From Pseudoalteromonas tunicata (GTDB lineage: Bacteria; Pseudomonadota; Gammaproteobacteria; Enterobacterales; Alteromonadaceae): 64,000 nt of DNA. Below are positions 1-9,280 of the stretch, piece after piece. The position numbers were made by a program, and so were the translations under genes. The notes under the pieces are model-generated. The model was not told the DNA's origin, did not search any database, and was given only the letters and a program-made list of their open reading frames with translations. The DNA is taken from the NCBI RefSeq assembly GCF_002310815.1, contig NZ_CP011032.1, positions 3,874,001 through 3,938,000 of the forward strand, in the 5' to 3' direction. The first letter of the stretch is position 1. Every line of letters begins with the position of its first letter.

Positions 1-475
1 GTAAACTTCTAAGTTCCGCAATCTGCTGATTATTAAAATAAAGCGGCGCGACTATTAATTCACCCTGATGGCGATCTAAATCTGCCCCCACCAACCATTG
101 TCCATTAATATCAAATAAGGCTGTGGGTGGTCCAAAAGGATTACGCGCAGGCAGAGGACGCTTTCTCTGTGATTGCTGAGGTTGATTGTGAGGAGCTTTG
201 TTTAATATGTCTTCCGGTAACATGCCCGCATTGGCACTATGTTGCTGCAACATATTACGAAATTGTGGCGGTCTCAGGCTACGCCAACTTTCTCCATTGG
301 CTTGATAATGCTCAACTAAATCATGGCCAACACGCTGTAAGCGTTCTTGCTCTAACGCATTGATGTAATCCAAAAAGCCCTGCTCAAAACTCCACCTTGC
401 CAAACTTAATGTAGCAATCAGAACCAAGGAGGTTAGGCCAACAAAGGCAATGGTGAGTTTTTTCGATATTTGCAT
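1..475 (-). CDS. Sensor histidine kinase, N-terminal part (partial, runs off left edge)
   Basis: The first 158 codons of a gene read on the minus strand; the rest lies outside the window. It begins MQISKKLTIAFVGLTSLVLI, one membrane helix at about residues 6-27, followed by a stretch (FEQGFLDYINALEQERLQ) typical of BaeS-like sensor kinases just after the first helix. The remainder is a periplasmic sensor region ending in LFDINGQWLVGADLDRHQGE. The HAMP, HisKA and ATPase parts are not present, so kinase identity rests on the resemblance of this N-terminus to BaeS-type proteins and is an inference. The start is the ATG at 473-475. Confidence 0.6.
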   Translation of the reverse strand, partial: MQISKKLTIAFVGLTSLVLIATLSLARWSFEQGFLDYINALEQERLQRVGHDLVEHYQANGESWRSLRPPQFRNMLQQHSANAGMLPEDILNKAPHNQPQQSQRKRPLPARNPFGPPTALFDINGQWLVGADLDRHQGELIVAPLYFNNQQIAELRSL

Positions 476-593
476 TAATCGAGTATAACAATCGCCTTAA
501 ACAACACAAATAGGATGCTGTAATTTAAGGAAAACTCCACAGAAAATGCACATTGTTGATACTTAAAATCAGATCCTCGTTAAGCAGAAAAAA

Positions 594-1139
594 TTATAAC
601 ATGATACTTTTAACCGCAAGTTTCGCTTTACCACCTTGCTCATCAGTTAAGTCGGGGACTAAATAAATGGCTGATATATTGGCAAGCTTAATACCTTTAT
701 CTACTGAACTTGCTGGTGTCCATAAAGGGCGCTTAAACTGATTTAATGTAAGTGTTTGCTTTTGCCATTGTTCAGCTTTAGGTAATACGGCTTGGTAATG
801 GGCATAACTCTTATCACCTTCTTTACCATAATCAGATTGCGAGAGCTTCACAATAAGCGGTTGATCACTTTGATAATGAATTTCAATGGTTTCAGTTACG
901 CCTAAACTGCCATTAGGTAAGGTATAAATCAGCTCAACCCAAGAGTTATTTTGTTTATCAACCCGTGGCACTCGCTCAAACTCAATGGCAATTGCATCAT
1001 TTTTTAAACCGTGGAAATGCGCCACACTGCCGTGCGGATCTGTTGCATAACTCCAATCATTTATATCTAATACTGAATGTGCCTCAGTTGCTGCACTGCT
1101 AAGCAGTAATCCCGCCCAAATAATCTGTTTAATTGTCAT
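594..1139 (-). CDS. Secreted protein of unknown function, possibly carbohydrate-binding-like
   Basis: 181 residues with a signal peptide (about 1-20, cleavage near TEAHS). The mature part is predicted to be mostly beta strand, and its end (LANISAIYLVPDLTDEQGGKAKLAVKSIML) looks like the closing strands of a galactose-binding-like or CBM11-like jelly roll. No catalytic motif is visible. It lies upstream of the sensor kinase on the same strand, with a gap of about 118 bases. The family call is weak; secretion is well supported. Confidence 0.55.
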   Translation of the reverse strand: MTIKQIIWAGLLLSSAATEAHSVLDINDWSYATDPHGSVAHFHGLKNDAIAIEFERVPRVDKQNNSWVELIYTLPNGSLGVTETIEIHYQSDQPLIVKLSQSDYGKEGDKSYAHYQAVLPKAEQWQKQTLTLNQFKRPLWTPASSVDKGIKLANISAIYLVPDLTDEQGGKAKLAVKSIML

Positions 1140-1280
1140 TTTCCATGCCTTTTTAATTTTATTTTCAAAACGATAACATGATTAATCTCAAGCTAATATG
1201 AGCAGTTTGTCTCAATACTGTACATAATAAATAACCTCAAGTCTGAATAGTAAATCTCTTATCTAGAACGGGGGTTAAAT

Positions 1281-1305
1281 AAAAAACCCGCTGGGAGGCG
1301 GGTTT
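1281..1305 (-). terminator. Rho-independent terminator of the DUF3718 gene
   Basis: An 8-bp perfect stem, AAACCCGC (1284-1291) with GCGGGTTT (1298-1305), is followed on the minus strand by a run of T. It lies about 30 bases beyond the stop codon of the DUF3718-like gene. Confidence 0.85.
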
Positions 1306-1336
1306 GATACTTCAGAAATTTCTTTACTTCATTAGC

Positions 1337-1651
1337 TTATAACTTGGCAGTCACTGTTTTTACATTTATTGGGCGATTGACTCTAACAAGTTGCTTGCCA
1401 ATATCACTTGCTCCGTGCTCAGCGGCAAACTGCGACAAACTCATGCCATTACATTTAACACTTTGCGCAATATAACTCATGCTTTGCTGGCTTTGGCGTA
1501 CTGCACGATGAAGCTTACCTTTACTATCGGATGCCACTGCAAGGCAAATTTGAGTTTCAACACTATTGTCCGAACCAGAAAATTGCGCTGCGTTTACATT
1601 AAAAGCACCTAGTGCTGCGATAGTTAATACTGCTACGGTTAATTTTTTCAT
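1337..1651 (-). CDS. DUF3718-like small secreted protein
   Basis: About 104 residues with a signal peptide (MKKLTVAVLTIAALGAFNVNA) and two cysteines in the mature part (QICLAVAS and SVKCNG), matching what I recognise as the DUF3718 family of Alteromonadales periplasmic proteins of unknown function. Three in-frame starts are possible. The ATG at 1651 is preferred because an AGGG sits 7 bases before it; the ATG at 1657 is too close to that site. It is followed by a clear terminator and appears monocistronic. Confidence 0.7.
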   Translation of the reverse strand: MKKLTVAVLTIAALGAFNVNAAQFSGSDNSVETQICLAVASDSKGKLHRAVRQSQQSMSYIAQSVKCNGMSLSQFAAEHGASDIGKQLVRVNRPINVKTVTAKL

Positions 1652-1913
1652 TTTCATTCCCTCATTCAAAAAACATCAATATTTCAATCTGTTGAAGCGT
1701 TGTGCTTCGTGGTTGAGGTAAGAATAGTGCAGCTTTTGAAATCGTTTTTAACTTAAGTGAGCAGCGGTGAATTTCGGTGATTGAGGGTCAATTTTAGTGA
1801 TAGCACCACATAAATACGTTATTTTATTAAAAATAACTGTCACATTTTTTGTTCCTATCACGTCTTTAACTATATCCAGCCAATCACAATGCAAAAATTA
1901 AAATAAGTGGTGT

Positions 1914-2471
1914 ATGACAAAACAACAAAACACACTCAAAGGATTTGCGAAACACTTAAGTGAATGTGAATTTAATGCATTAATAAAAGGTAAGCATTTG
2001 GGTTTTACTGCAGCGTATAAAATGTATGGCCACTGCGTATTTTCTCTTGCTTGGTATTTAACCAAAGATCATGGCTTAGCTGAAGATATCATGCAAAAAA
2101 CCTTCGAGAAACTGTTACAAAATAGCAGCACAATCAAGCAAAGAGAAACCCTTGGCGGCTGGCTAAAACAATGTGTGATTAACGAAACAGCCTCTTGGTT
2201 TAGAAAACATCCGCAGCTTTATACGATAAGTGAATTAAGTGAAGAACTAAGCAACACCTCAGAATTACCAATCACCACAACACTAGCGACTGGGTGTTTA
2301 AATCAGCTGCCCATACATGCAAAAAATGTGATTTATCAACACGTCGTGCTAGGAGAAAAACATTCAGAAATTGCATTAAAAATGGGGATTGAAGCCGACC
2401 ATAGTCGCCAAATTTACCACCGTGCGGTGAAACAAATTCGTCAATGGCTACTCGCTAAGGGGTTAAAATGA
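1914..2471 (+). CDS. ECF-type RNA polymerase sigma factor
   Basis: 185 residues. Region 2 lies at about 30-95 (FSLAWYLTKDHGLAEDIMQKTFEKLL, the usual sigma-70 region 2.2-2.3 pattern). Region 4 is at about 125-182 and contains a helix-turn-helix (LPIHAKNVIYQHVVLGEKHSEIALKMG and following). It is the first gene of a three-gene unit: its stop overlaps the next start by 4 bases (ATGA), so the next protein, a single-pass membrane protein, is the likely anti-sigma partner. The trigger is unknown. Confidence 0.85.
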   Translation: MTKQQNTLKGFAKHLSECEFNALIKGKHLGFTAAYKMYGHCVFSLAWYLTKDHGLAEDIMQKTFEKLLQNSSTIKQRETLGGWLKQCVINETASWFRKHPQLYTISELSEELSNTSELPITTTLATGCLNQLPIHAKNVIYQHVVLGEKHSEIALKMGIEADHSRQIYHRAVKQIRQWLLAKGLK

Positions 2472-2923
2472 ACACCATAGAACAGCAAATTATTAACCAT
2501 ATTGCAGCGCATGAGCATGAAATACCTATTTACCAAGCACCTGATAACATCAATAAAATATGGTCAAAGCATAAAAAAAACAAACGGTTGCGCTTTATAA
2601 GCATCGCGGCAAGCGCTTTGATTTTTGGTCTAACACTATTCCATGTAGCTAACTTTACACCTCAAGCAAACACCGTGGCACCTTGGATAGCCAAGTCACA
2701 ACAGTTAGAGCGAGATTTAGCCCAGTTAACGCCCACTGTGCTACAGATGAATGAGCAACAAATTATTGTCAGCTGGCAAATACATTTAGCATTAATTGAT
2801 AGTGAATTAGCAACCCTAAAGCCAGATAGTTTTGCCGCGGTAGAGCGCTGGAAAACTCGCTCGCAGCTCTTAGAGCAAATGATTACTCTGTACCAACAAC
2901 CAACCACGACCCTTAGCGTTTAA
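2468..2923 (+). CDS. Single-pass membrane protein, putative anti-sigma factor
   Basis: 151 residues with a cytoplasmic N-terminus of about 44 residues, one membrane helix at about 46-65 (ISIAASALIFGLTLFHVANF), and a periplasmic helical domain. The arrangement (short cytosolic segment, one helix, extracytoplasmic domain, translationally coupled to an ECF sigma gene) is that of an anti-sigma factor. I do not see the zinc-binding HxxxCxxC motif of ZAS proteins, so it would be a non-ZAS type. Function is inferred from gene order. Confidence 0.6.
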   Translation: MNTIEQQIINHIAAHEHEIPIYQAPDNINKIWSKHKKNKRLRFISIAASALIFGLTLFHVANFTPQANTVAPWIAKSQQLERDLAQLTPTVLQMNEQQIIVSWQIHLALIDSELATLKPDSFAAVERWKTRSQLLEQMITLYQQPTTTLSV

Positions 2924-2934
2924 AGGATTAAGAC

Positions 2935-3960
2935 ATGAACAGACTACTTTTATTAGCACTACTGTGCAGCCCAACCCTAAGTGCAAATGAGTTAGTCTCT
3001 GCTGAAGCTAAATTACTGGCAGAACAACTCAAGCAGCATGTTGCCCCATACATGAACAAAATAGCGCAATATGAACTTAAAGCTGGGGTAACGATTGATC
3101 AGCTAGCGCTGACAATAAACCAAGAACCGCAATTTAATACTGGCCGCTTTGGCGCATTGTTAGATACGCAAAAAACAGGTTTAGTCTTATCTGTCACGCC
3201 GCAAAGTAGCGCTGAAAAGCTTGGTATAAAAGCTGGAGATAGGATTACCAAAGTCAATGGTAATAACGTTCAATCTAGTGATAACGCTTGGATCACAGCA
3301 TTGCAATCACAAGACAAAAGCACTGACGTGAGCCTTGAAGTAATTCGCCAAAATAAACCAATTACTTTACAAGGTCAGCTGCAACCTCGTTATACCCCTG
3401 GCTGGCAACTTTCTATCAATACATCACCACTCACATTACTCTCAATGGCTGAAATCAACTCACCACAAGTAAACAATAATAATTGTGGCCGCATTATGAT
3501 AAACCAAGAAACCTCTGAACTTATGGCAATTAACAATCAAGCCGCCATTGCTAATAACGAATATGGTATTTATCGATTGCCGCTGGGTGATGTCGCGCTC
3601 ACGATCAAAGGGACAGGCAAAGCGGCTGAGTTTAGAGCTCAAACAGCCAAAATAACCATTGAACCTAATACAACCTATCACATTGCTTATGTTAAAAATT
3701 CCATGATAGCAAAAAATGTAAGCAGCAGAGTAGCTAGCAAAAACATTGAAAATAACATCATTTTGATTGAAAAAATTGATGATCAATGTGATTTATCACA
3801 AGAAGAAATATCGCCTCCAAATGCACTGGCAAAAAAACGCTACCAATGCCAAATGAATTATCACTTTAAAAGCGATACCTTCACCACGAGCTGCCTGACA
3901 GAATCTGAGCTCACTCAGGAGCGAAATCGAGAATTACTTAAAAAATCCCCGCAATCATAA
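2935..3960 (+). CDS. Periplasmic PDZ-domain protein
   Basis: 341 residues: signal peptide (1-17), a PDZ domain at about 60-135 (GLVLSVTPQSSAEKLGIKAGDRITKVNG is the conserved carboxylate-loop and GD segment), then a C-terminal region of no recognised fold with four cysteines. No protease triad or zinc-binding HExxH is present, so it is not itself an evident protease. It starts 12 bases after the putative anti-sigma gene. A PDZ protein next to an anti-sigma factor suggests a role in sensing envelope proteins and gating its stability, by analogy with RseB/DegS-type systems; that is inference. Confidence 0.7.
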   Translation: MNRLLLLALLCSPTLSANELVSAEAKLLAEQLKQHVAPYMNKIAQYELKAGVTIDQLALTINQEPQFNTGRFGALLDTQKTGLVLSVTPQSSAEKLGIKAGDRITKVNGNNVQSSDNAWITALQSQDKSTDVSLEVIRQNKPITLQGQLQPRYTPGWQLSINTSPLTLLSMAEINSPQVNNNNCGRIMINQETSELMAINNQAAIANNEYGIYRLPLGDVALTIKGTGKAAEFRAQTAKITIEPNTTYHIAYVKNSMIAKNVSSRVASKNIENNIILIEKIDDQCDLSQEEISPPNALAKKRYQCQMNYHFKSDTFTTSCLTESELTQERNRELLKKSPQS

Positions 3961-3974
3961 GTAACCTTAATCAA

Positions 3975-3992
3975 GAGGGCTTTTAAGCCCTC
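3975..3992. terminator. Palindromic hairpin after the sigma/PDZ operon
   Basis: A perfect 18-base palindrome, GAGGGCTTTTAAGCCCTC, lies 15 bases after the PDZ gene and 65 bases after the convergent esterase gene. Neither side has a strong T run, so termination efficiency is uncertain. Confidence 0.5.
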
Positions 3993-4056
3993 AAACGACT
4001 TACTAGTGACCTTTAATGTGTGATTTTGATTTAAAATCAAAAGCTCTGAGCATGCC

Positions 4057-4986
4057 CTAATCACGCAGTAAAAACTGATAAATATCAATAAAATAATTAC
4101 TTCCATAAGTAAAATCTATCGTATGCACAGTTTCATCGTTGCCAATGAGCTCACAGATATTGCCCGATGATAAAATAAAGCGCTGTGTTGGCAGTGCATG
4201 CTGCTGCCAACTTAATCCTGTGAGCGGATCTTGTAATTTATTAAAAAACATTAATACCGGAGCGTCGGCGCTATCTGAGGTTAAATTTTGTCTTTGCCAC
4301 TCTTCTAACGCAGCTCCTGTCGAAATAACCGCAGCAACACTTGCTGATACACCAAAAAACTCTGGATTTTCAGGCCACGTATCGGCTTCAAGCGCTGCAA
4401 TTAGCGCCATTACCCCACCCGCCGATTTGCCCATCAACATCACTCGATTAGTATCGATGGCATATTTTCCACTGTGGTATTTTAAAAACCGTATCGCATT
4501 GATTAAATCTTCAGTCGCGTGATCGATAGCTAGCCTTTGGTACTCAAAAGCGAGGTCTTGTAATGCTTGGCTGGTTAAGCGGTAATTAATCGTCGCAGTA
4601 GCAAAACCTAGTTGGGCGTATTGCTGTGCGGTTGCTTGCAGTGTTTCTTTACTACCTGAATAAAAATTACCACCATGAATAAAGATAATTAACGGCCGAG
4701 GCTCTGAGTTAGGAGGCAAATACAAATCTAAGGTTAAATTTAGCGTATCACGACCACGTTCAGCCTCAATATTTAGCGCCGAACTATATTGCCCACCTTG
4801 GTAGTTTTCTTGTTGGCTATAGATTAAAGCTAAATGAGAGGTCAGCTCACTTTGCTGATACTTAAGTAGTATTTGTTCGTTATTATCTGTCGCATTGGGT
4901 GCAGACGTAGGGTCGCTAGAGCCTGAACCACCGCACCCCATTAATAAAACCATACCAACAACTAACCACCAGCGACAATCAAGCAT
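4057..4986 (-). CDS. Alpha/beta-hydrolase lipoprotein (carboxylesterase-like)
   Basis: 309 residues. The N-terminus is a lipoprotein signal with lipobox LMGC (Cys18). The hydrolase domain has the oxyanion motif FIHGGNFYSG near residue 105, the nucleophile elbow GKSAGG near residue 187, and a late His (ETVHTIDF) that could complete the triad. This matches the BD-FAE/esterase-lipase branch of the fold, acting on an ester substrate at the cell envelope; the substrate is not predictable. The start is supported by AAGGAG 7 bases upstream. Convergent to the PDZ gene. Confidence 0.8.
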   Translation of the reverse strand: MLDCRWWLVVGMVLLMGCGGSGSSDPTSAPNATDNNEQILLKYQQSELTSHLALIYSQQENYQGGQYSSALNIEAERGRDTLNLTLDLYLPPNSEPRPLIIFIHGGNFYSGSKETLQATAQQYAQLGFATATINYRLTSQALQDLAFEYQRLAIDHATEDLINAIRFLKYHSGKYAIDTNRVMLMGKSAGGVMALIAALEADTWPENPEFFGVSASVAAVISTGAALEEWQRQNLTSDSADAPVLMFFNKLQDPLTGLSWQQHALPTQRFILSSGNICELIGNDETVHTIDFTYGSNYFIDIYQFLLRD

Positions 4987-5052
4987 GTTGCGCTCCTTTT
5001 ATTTAATCTATAAGGATACGCAAAGATGAAGCAAAAAGATTCATCGCAGGCT

Positions 5053-6570
5053 TTATAACCAGTTTTTATCGCTAGATTCGGCTTGATACAAGGCAATATT
5101 AATAAACTGATTTACTAAACAGGCAGGTAAATAAGGCACCTTTAACTTACCGCAGGCCAATTGTATCTGCAAACTCGCAAGGCCTAACCGCTTCATCATT
5201 GGGGTTTGTGTTCTTTGCACCTGTTGAATTTTATATAACGAAAATGCCGTTATTTGCGAACCAATTAATCCGGTACGAACAAACGCGTGCTCACCATCAC
5301 TATAAATGCCATAGCGCTTATAACGCAGCCAACATAAAAGCAAACCAACAGCTAAAAATTCGAGCAGCAAGATCCAATGCAATCCAGCCCCGAAAAAATA
5401 GAGCAACGCAGTGACCAATACACCTGGCAGTAGCCAAAAAAGTGTAAAGTTTTTACGTAAATATTGGCTGTGGATCGGCACAAAAGGGATCGCTTTTAAA
5501 TCACATGGCTGCCAACATAAATCAAACGCTTGCTGCAGCTGCTGACTATTAAGCACCGGCATAATAAAGGATTGGCCTTTTTTAGCCTGACCGTATTGGC
5601 TATTTTCGACTTGTTTACAACTAAGCGTAAAACGCTTTAAAAACAATCCCACCCAATTCTGTTTTACTTCAATGGCTTGAATTTTATTGGTATTTAGCGA
5701 CATTTGATGACGCTCAAGTAGCCCTGCAACACGTTTAAGTTTGCCGTCACTAAAATACAATTGGTAATTATAAAAACGCAGTAGAGAGCCTAAAATAGAT
5801 ACACTTAAAAAGAATGCCACCAGCGCAAATACTACCGTTGCAATTGCAAGCGCGCCCGCAGCAGCATTGGGCACAAATTGTTGATAAATTACCACTAAGG
5901 GTTTAACAAATTCTTGCTTAGTAAAGCGCACAATATGCTCACTGAATGGCGCTGCAACCACTAATACCACAGCCATCATCGATGACATTAAGCCAAACTT
6001 TGCCACCTCTTTATTTTTTAGACTAAAGATGGGCAGCTCATCCACTTCGAGCGTCACAGTCTCAGCAGCCGAAACCAAAGGGGCTTGCTGCTGTTTATAA
6101 TTAAATACGGTTTCGCGCATTAATATCGCAGCGGTTTCGGCAATACCCGGTAAGCCAACCTCTTGTTTTGCCGACCCTGCGGCATCAAAGGTACAATTAA
6201 CCAATTTAAAAGGCTGAAAATAAAAAGGCACTGCAATATTAATATTCTGGATTTTGGCAAAATTAAGCGTAATACGTTCTTTTTTAAACACACCTTTTTT
6301 TAAAATGACTTCATGATCACTCACTTTAAAACGAAAGTTTAAATAATAAAGCACCGAATAAATCACCAACAAAGCACCTAAAACAGTAATCCCTATCGTT
6401 CCCCAAAAGAGTTTACGTTCTACTTGAGTAATAAATACGACAAACACAGGAGCGATGTTCATGATGCCATCTTTAACAAATCGCACTATAAAATGCAGCA
6501 CAAAATACACCATGGCTACCGGCGATAATTTTTGCCATGCATGCGAAGACACGCTGTTATTCATCGGCAT
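5053..6570 (-). CDS. Bacterial PH-domain (bPH2) membrane protein, YdbT-like
   Basis: 505 residues with membrane helix pairs at about 15-70, 190-260 and 370-410. Between and after them are three copies of a PH-like domain of the bPH2 type, each with a phrase like RFKVSDHEVILKKGVFKKERITLNFAKIQNI. This is the architecture of Bacillus YdbT. It overlaps the preceding gene (YdbS-like) by 14 bases, and the two are almost always paired. The biochemical role is unsettled; ydbST in Bacillus is linked to resistance to membrane-active agents. Confidence 0.8.
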   Translation of the reverse strand: MPMNNSVSSHAWQKLSPVAMVYFVLHFIVRFVKDGIMNIAPVFVVFITQVERKLFWGTIGITVLGALLVIYSVLYYLNFRFKVSDHEVILKKGVFKKERITLNFAKIQNINIAVPFYFQPFKLVNCTFDAAGSAKQEVGLPGIAETAAILMRETVFNYKQQQAPLVSAAETVTLEVDELPIFSLKNKEVAKFGLMSSMMAVVLVVAAPFSEHIVRFTKQEFVKPLVVIYQQFVPNAAAGALAIATVVFALVAFFLSVSILGSLLRFYNYQLYFSDGKLKRVAGLLERHQMSLNTNKIQAIEVKQNWVGLFLKRFTLSCKQVENSQYGQAKKGQSFIMPVLNSQQLQQAFDLCWQPCDLKAIPFVPIHSQYLRKNFTLFWLLPGVLVTALLYFFGAGLHWILLLEFLAVGLLLCWLRYKRYGIYSDGEHAFVRTGLIGSQITAFSLYKIQQVQRTQTPMMKRLGLASLQIQLACGKLKVPYLPACLVNQFINIALYQAESSDKNWL

Positions 6571-7069
6571 GCTCTTGTTTTAAAATAAATTGGCGAATTT
6601 GACTGGCGCGCTCAATATTGAGCCCATTAATTTCAAGATCTGCCCCCATGCCACCTGCGGTAAACAATTTTAAGCTCGATAGCGCCAGTTTGCGCTCAAT
6701 AGGGTTACGGTGGGTTTCGATATGTTGCACTCGGTTAAAGGGGACTATAATAACCTTTTGCCAAAACACCCCCTTTTTTAATAAAAAATCATGCTCTCGC
6801 AAGGCAATGCCGGTGCGCTTTACAGCAAGCCCAACAAACCAGAAAACATATAAATTAATCATTATCAGTAAACTACTAAGCCCGATGGCAACCTCAACAC
6901 TGACTTTTTGTAAAAAGAACAAGCCAATGCCAACCAGCAATGAAAAAGGCAACAAAAACAGAAAAGTACTGAGCCTTGCTTCAGTTGTAGCATGATGATC
7001 TAATGGCGCGAACTCAACCTGCTCAATATCGGGTAATTGAGCAATAGAAATGGGGCAATTACTAAACAT
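6557..7069 (-). CDS. Bacterial PH-domain (bPH2) membrane protein, YdbS-like
   Basis: 170 residues with two membrane helices (about 33-80) followed by one bPH2 domain (RTGIALREHDFLLKKGVF, then VPFNRVQHIETHRNPIERKLALSSLKLFTAGG). It is the first gene of the two-gene unit with the larger YdbT-like protein, with overlapping reading frames. Single-domain and triple-domain proteins probably act together in the membrane. Confidence 0.8.
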   Translation of the reverse strand: MFSNCPISIAQLPDIEQVEFAPLDHHATTEARLSTFLFLLPFSLLVGIGLFFLQKVSVEVAIGLSSLLIMINLYVFWFVGLAVKRTGIALREHDFLLKKGVFWQKVIIVPFNRVQHIETHRNPIERKLALSSLKLFTAGGMGADLEINGLNIERASQIRQFILKQEHADE

Positions 7070-7282
7070 ATTTGATTTTCTTAATTGTTTTGTCTTGTTA
7101 TAGCGCGAGTTATAAAAATAGTAACGAAAAATTTGTGCCTATAAAGACAAAATAGCGCTTTATTTTGTCAGCGTTCAATCATGCATTATTGGCAATCAAC
7201 TGCATTGATCTCTTTTTAGATAAACACAAAGGATGAGATTACCCTTAACAACCAATAATCTATAAAAGACTTAATACACGCA

Positions 7283-8206
7283 CTACTTTGGAGCAACGAC
7301 TTGCATAACTTGTTGTTCAAATTGCTGATCTAAATAACTCTCTTGTAATGCCCGTGGCCACAGACCCTTAGTTTGGCCATTGGTGCGCGCAATTTCGCCA
7401 ATTCGCCCAGGGTTATACGGCAAGACTTCGGTTGTTTGAAAAGTGGCTATTTCATCTTCATAAGCTGTAAGTGGTGAGATAATTATCCAGCCTTTACGCT
7501 TAAGTTCAGCGATTAAATCACCGAGAAACAATGCTGTGATATCCATTTCATGCAGCAATAAAACATGTTTTGGTGATCGACCCAACTCTTTAATCGCCAG
7601 CTCATCATACGCTTCAATACTTTGCACCATCATGTCGACGTAATAGTGACTCATACGGGTCAAATCGACTTTAACGCCATCTTTTATCGCTTTTTGAAAC
7701 TGATTTTCGATAAACCAATCGTAAGTATTGACCGTGACATAACCATTTCGATAACCTTTGGCAGCAAGAGCCGCGCGCATACCATCGCGTTTTTCTACGG
7801 TATCGCCTTCGCGTAAATAAGGAAAACGAAATAGCTTAGTCATGGTTTTAAATTGCGAAAGTTCGCGGTCGGCTTGCTCAAAATTAGCAATATATTGCGC
7901 AAGGGTTAAAGTATTAAAATCGGGGTGATCATGGGTATGATTAGCAATTAAATGACCCGCATCGCTATAAGCGTTTAAACGCGTAATCCCTTCTTGGTTT
8001 AAATGCGCACTGACACTAAAAAAAGCCACTTGCGCAACATCATGGGCTTTAAGTGCTGCAATCAACTTATTTGCCCGTGTTGGGCCATCGAAGTAACCCG
8101 ATGCTGCACGAGGGGAGTCGTCTAAGGTCAATGCAATGTATTTATTGGGTGTACTGTGTGCGCAAACGGCCACAAGTAATAGGCAGGTTGATATTAAAAA
8201 TTTCAT
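7283..8206 (-). CDS. Secreted polysaccharide deacetylase-family protein (NodB homology)
   Basis: About 307 residues from the ATG at 8206, which places a signal peptide (MKFLISTCLLLVAVCAHS) at the N-terminus; an upstream GTG at 8257 would bury it. NodB motifs are present: TLDDSPR (motif 1, both aspartates), NHTHDHP (motif 2, the metal-binding histidines) and RFPYLREGD (motif 3). LLLHEMD near the end supplies the late catalytic His. A metal-dependent de-N- or de-O-acetylase acting on a periplasmic or extracellular glycan is likely; the substrate is unknown. Confidence 0.82.
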   Translation of the reverse strand: MKFLISTCLLLVAVCAHSTPNKYIALTLDDSPRAASGYFDGPTRANKLIAALKAHDVAQVAFFSVSAHLNQEGITRLNAYSDAGHLIANHTHDHPDFNTLTLAQYIANFEQADRELSQFKTMTKLFRFPYLREGDTVEKRDGMRAALAAKGYRNGYVTVNTYDWFIENQFQKAIKDGVKVDLTRMSHYYVDMMVQSIEAYDELAIKELGRSPKHVLLLHEMDITALFLGDLIAELKRKGWIIISPLTAYEDEIATFQTTEVLPYNPGRIGEIARTNGQTKGLWPRALQESYLDQQFEQQVMQVVAPK

Positions 8207-8284
8207 AGTATTTAGCCAATAGAAATATCTAAAAAGAAAGGTTAAGCGAGCTGACACCCGTTCATTGTTATCAGAAGAATTAAC

Positions 8285-8428
8285 TTAAGGCTGTTTTCGT
8301 AAATTAACCAACCCCAGCACGACCATCATTACACCAACGCCTAACAAAGCGAGTTGCTGACCAACATAGGCCGCGACAAAAAAAGCCGCACCACTTGATA
8401 TAAAAAGATAACCAGCCATGTTTTTCAT
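8285..8428 (-). CDS. Small hydrophobic protein, two membrane helices
   Basis: A 47-residue reading frame starting MKNMAGYLFISSGAAFFVAA with two hydrophobic segments (about 5-22 and 26-41) and a basic tail ending LRKQP. An AAGG lies 7-8 bases before the ATG. It sits between the deacetylase and EAL genes on the same strand. Function is unknown. The codon structure, ribosome site and clean helix pattern make it a credible small gene. Confidence 0.6.
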   Translation of the reverse strand: MKNMAGYLFISSGAAFFVAAYVGQQLALLGVGVMMVVLGLVNLRKQP

Positions 8429-8518
8429 CTTACTGCCTTCGTTTTTAATTTTATTTAACAATAGATTAGTTCAATAAAATAAGTGTAAAAACAATAAAAT
8501 ACAATTGATTTGAAACGA

Positions 8519-9280
8519 TTAGGACCAGGCTACGCTGGGTAAAAATTCAAAACCCGGTTTCGCAAAATAATAGCCTTGCATTAATTCAATGCCAGCCTCT
8601 TTAAGCCATAACATTTCGGCTTGGGTTTCAATGCCTTCGGCCAAAGGGGTAATGTTTAAATCGCGGAAAATATTTAAGCAGTTACGTACTATCGATTGAC
8701 GAATAAAGTCACTATCTATATTTCGGATCAGCTCCATATCTAGTTTAACGATATTGGTTTGAAAATTAGCAAGTAAATCCAGCCCCGAATATCCAGAACC
8801 AAAATCATCAATTGCGGTGATAAAACCAAGTGCACGGTAATATTCAACAATACGCTTAACATGCTTACTATCGACTATTTTTTCAACTTCGGTGAATTCA
8901 AACATAATTTTATCGGTTGGAAAATTATATTTTTTTGCGGCCATCAATGTGGTTTTAATGCAGCGCTCGGGTTGATAAATCGCATTGGGTAAAAAATTAA
9001 TACTGAGCATCGAATCAAGCTTTAGTTGTGCAGCCAGAGCAATCGCTTTAATGCGACATTGCTGATCAAAACTATAGCGGTTTTCATCGTTAACTTGTGA
9101 GATCACTGAAAAAGCGGACTCGTTATTTAAGCCGCGCACCAAAGCTTCGTAGCCATAAACAGTGTGTGTTTGGCAATTTACAATTGGCTGAAACGCCATG
9201 GTAAAGTCAAAATCAAGCTTATCTGCCTCAATACATTGGCTACAACCTAAGTTATTGAGTATTGTTAAAGTATCTTCCAT
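8519..9280 (-). CDS. EAL-domain protein (cyclic-di-GMP phosphodiesterase type)
   Basis: 253 residues, almost entirely one EAL domain. Visible motifs are YEALVRG (the EAL signature), the metal-binding FEFTE, IDDFGSGYSGLDLL (loop 6 with the DDFG aspartates), a K in VKLDMEL, and AEGIET. All the residues usually needed for hydrolysis of c-di-GMP to pGpG appear to be there. There is no GGDEF, PAS or membrane segment, so it is a free-standing cytoplasmic enzyme. AGGAG lies 7 bases before the start. Confidence 0.85.
   Translation of the reverse strand: MEDTLTILNNLGCSQCIEADKLDFDFTMAFQPIVNCQTHTVYGYEALVRGLNNESAFSVISQVNDENRYSFDQQCRIKAIALAAQLKLDSMLSINFLPNAIYQPERCIKTTLMAAKKYNFPTDKIMFEFTEVEKIVDSKHVKRIVEYYRALGFITAIDDFGSGYSGLDLLANFQTNIVKLDMELIRNIDSDFIRQSIVRNCLNIFRDLNITPLAEGIETQAEMLWLKEAGIELMQGYYFAKPGFEFLPSVAWS

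Noticed and set aside
127..363. 78-codon open frame on the plus strand
   Set aside because: It is antisense to the partial sensor kinase, whose translation has a clear membrane helix and kinase-like N-terminus.
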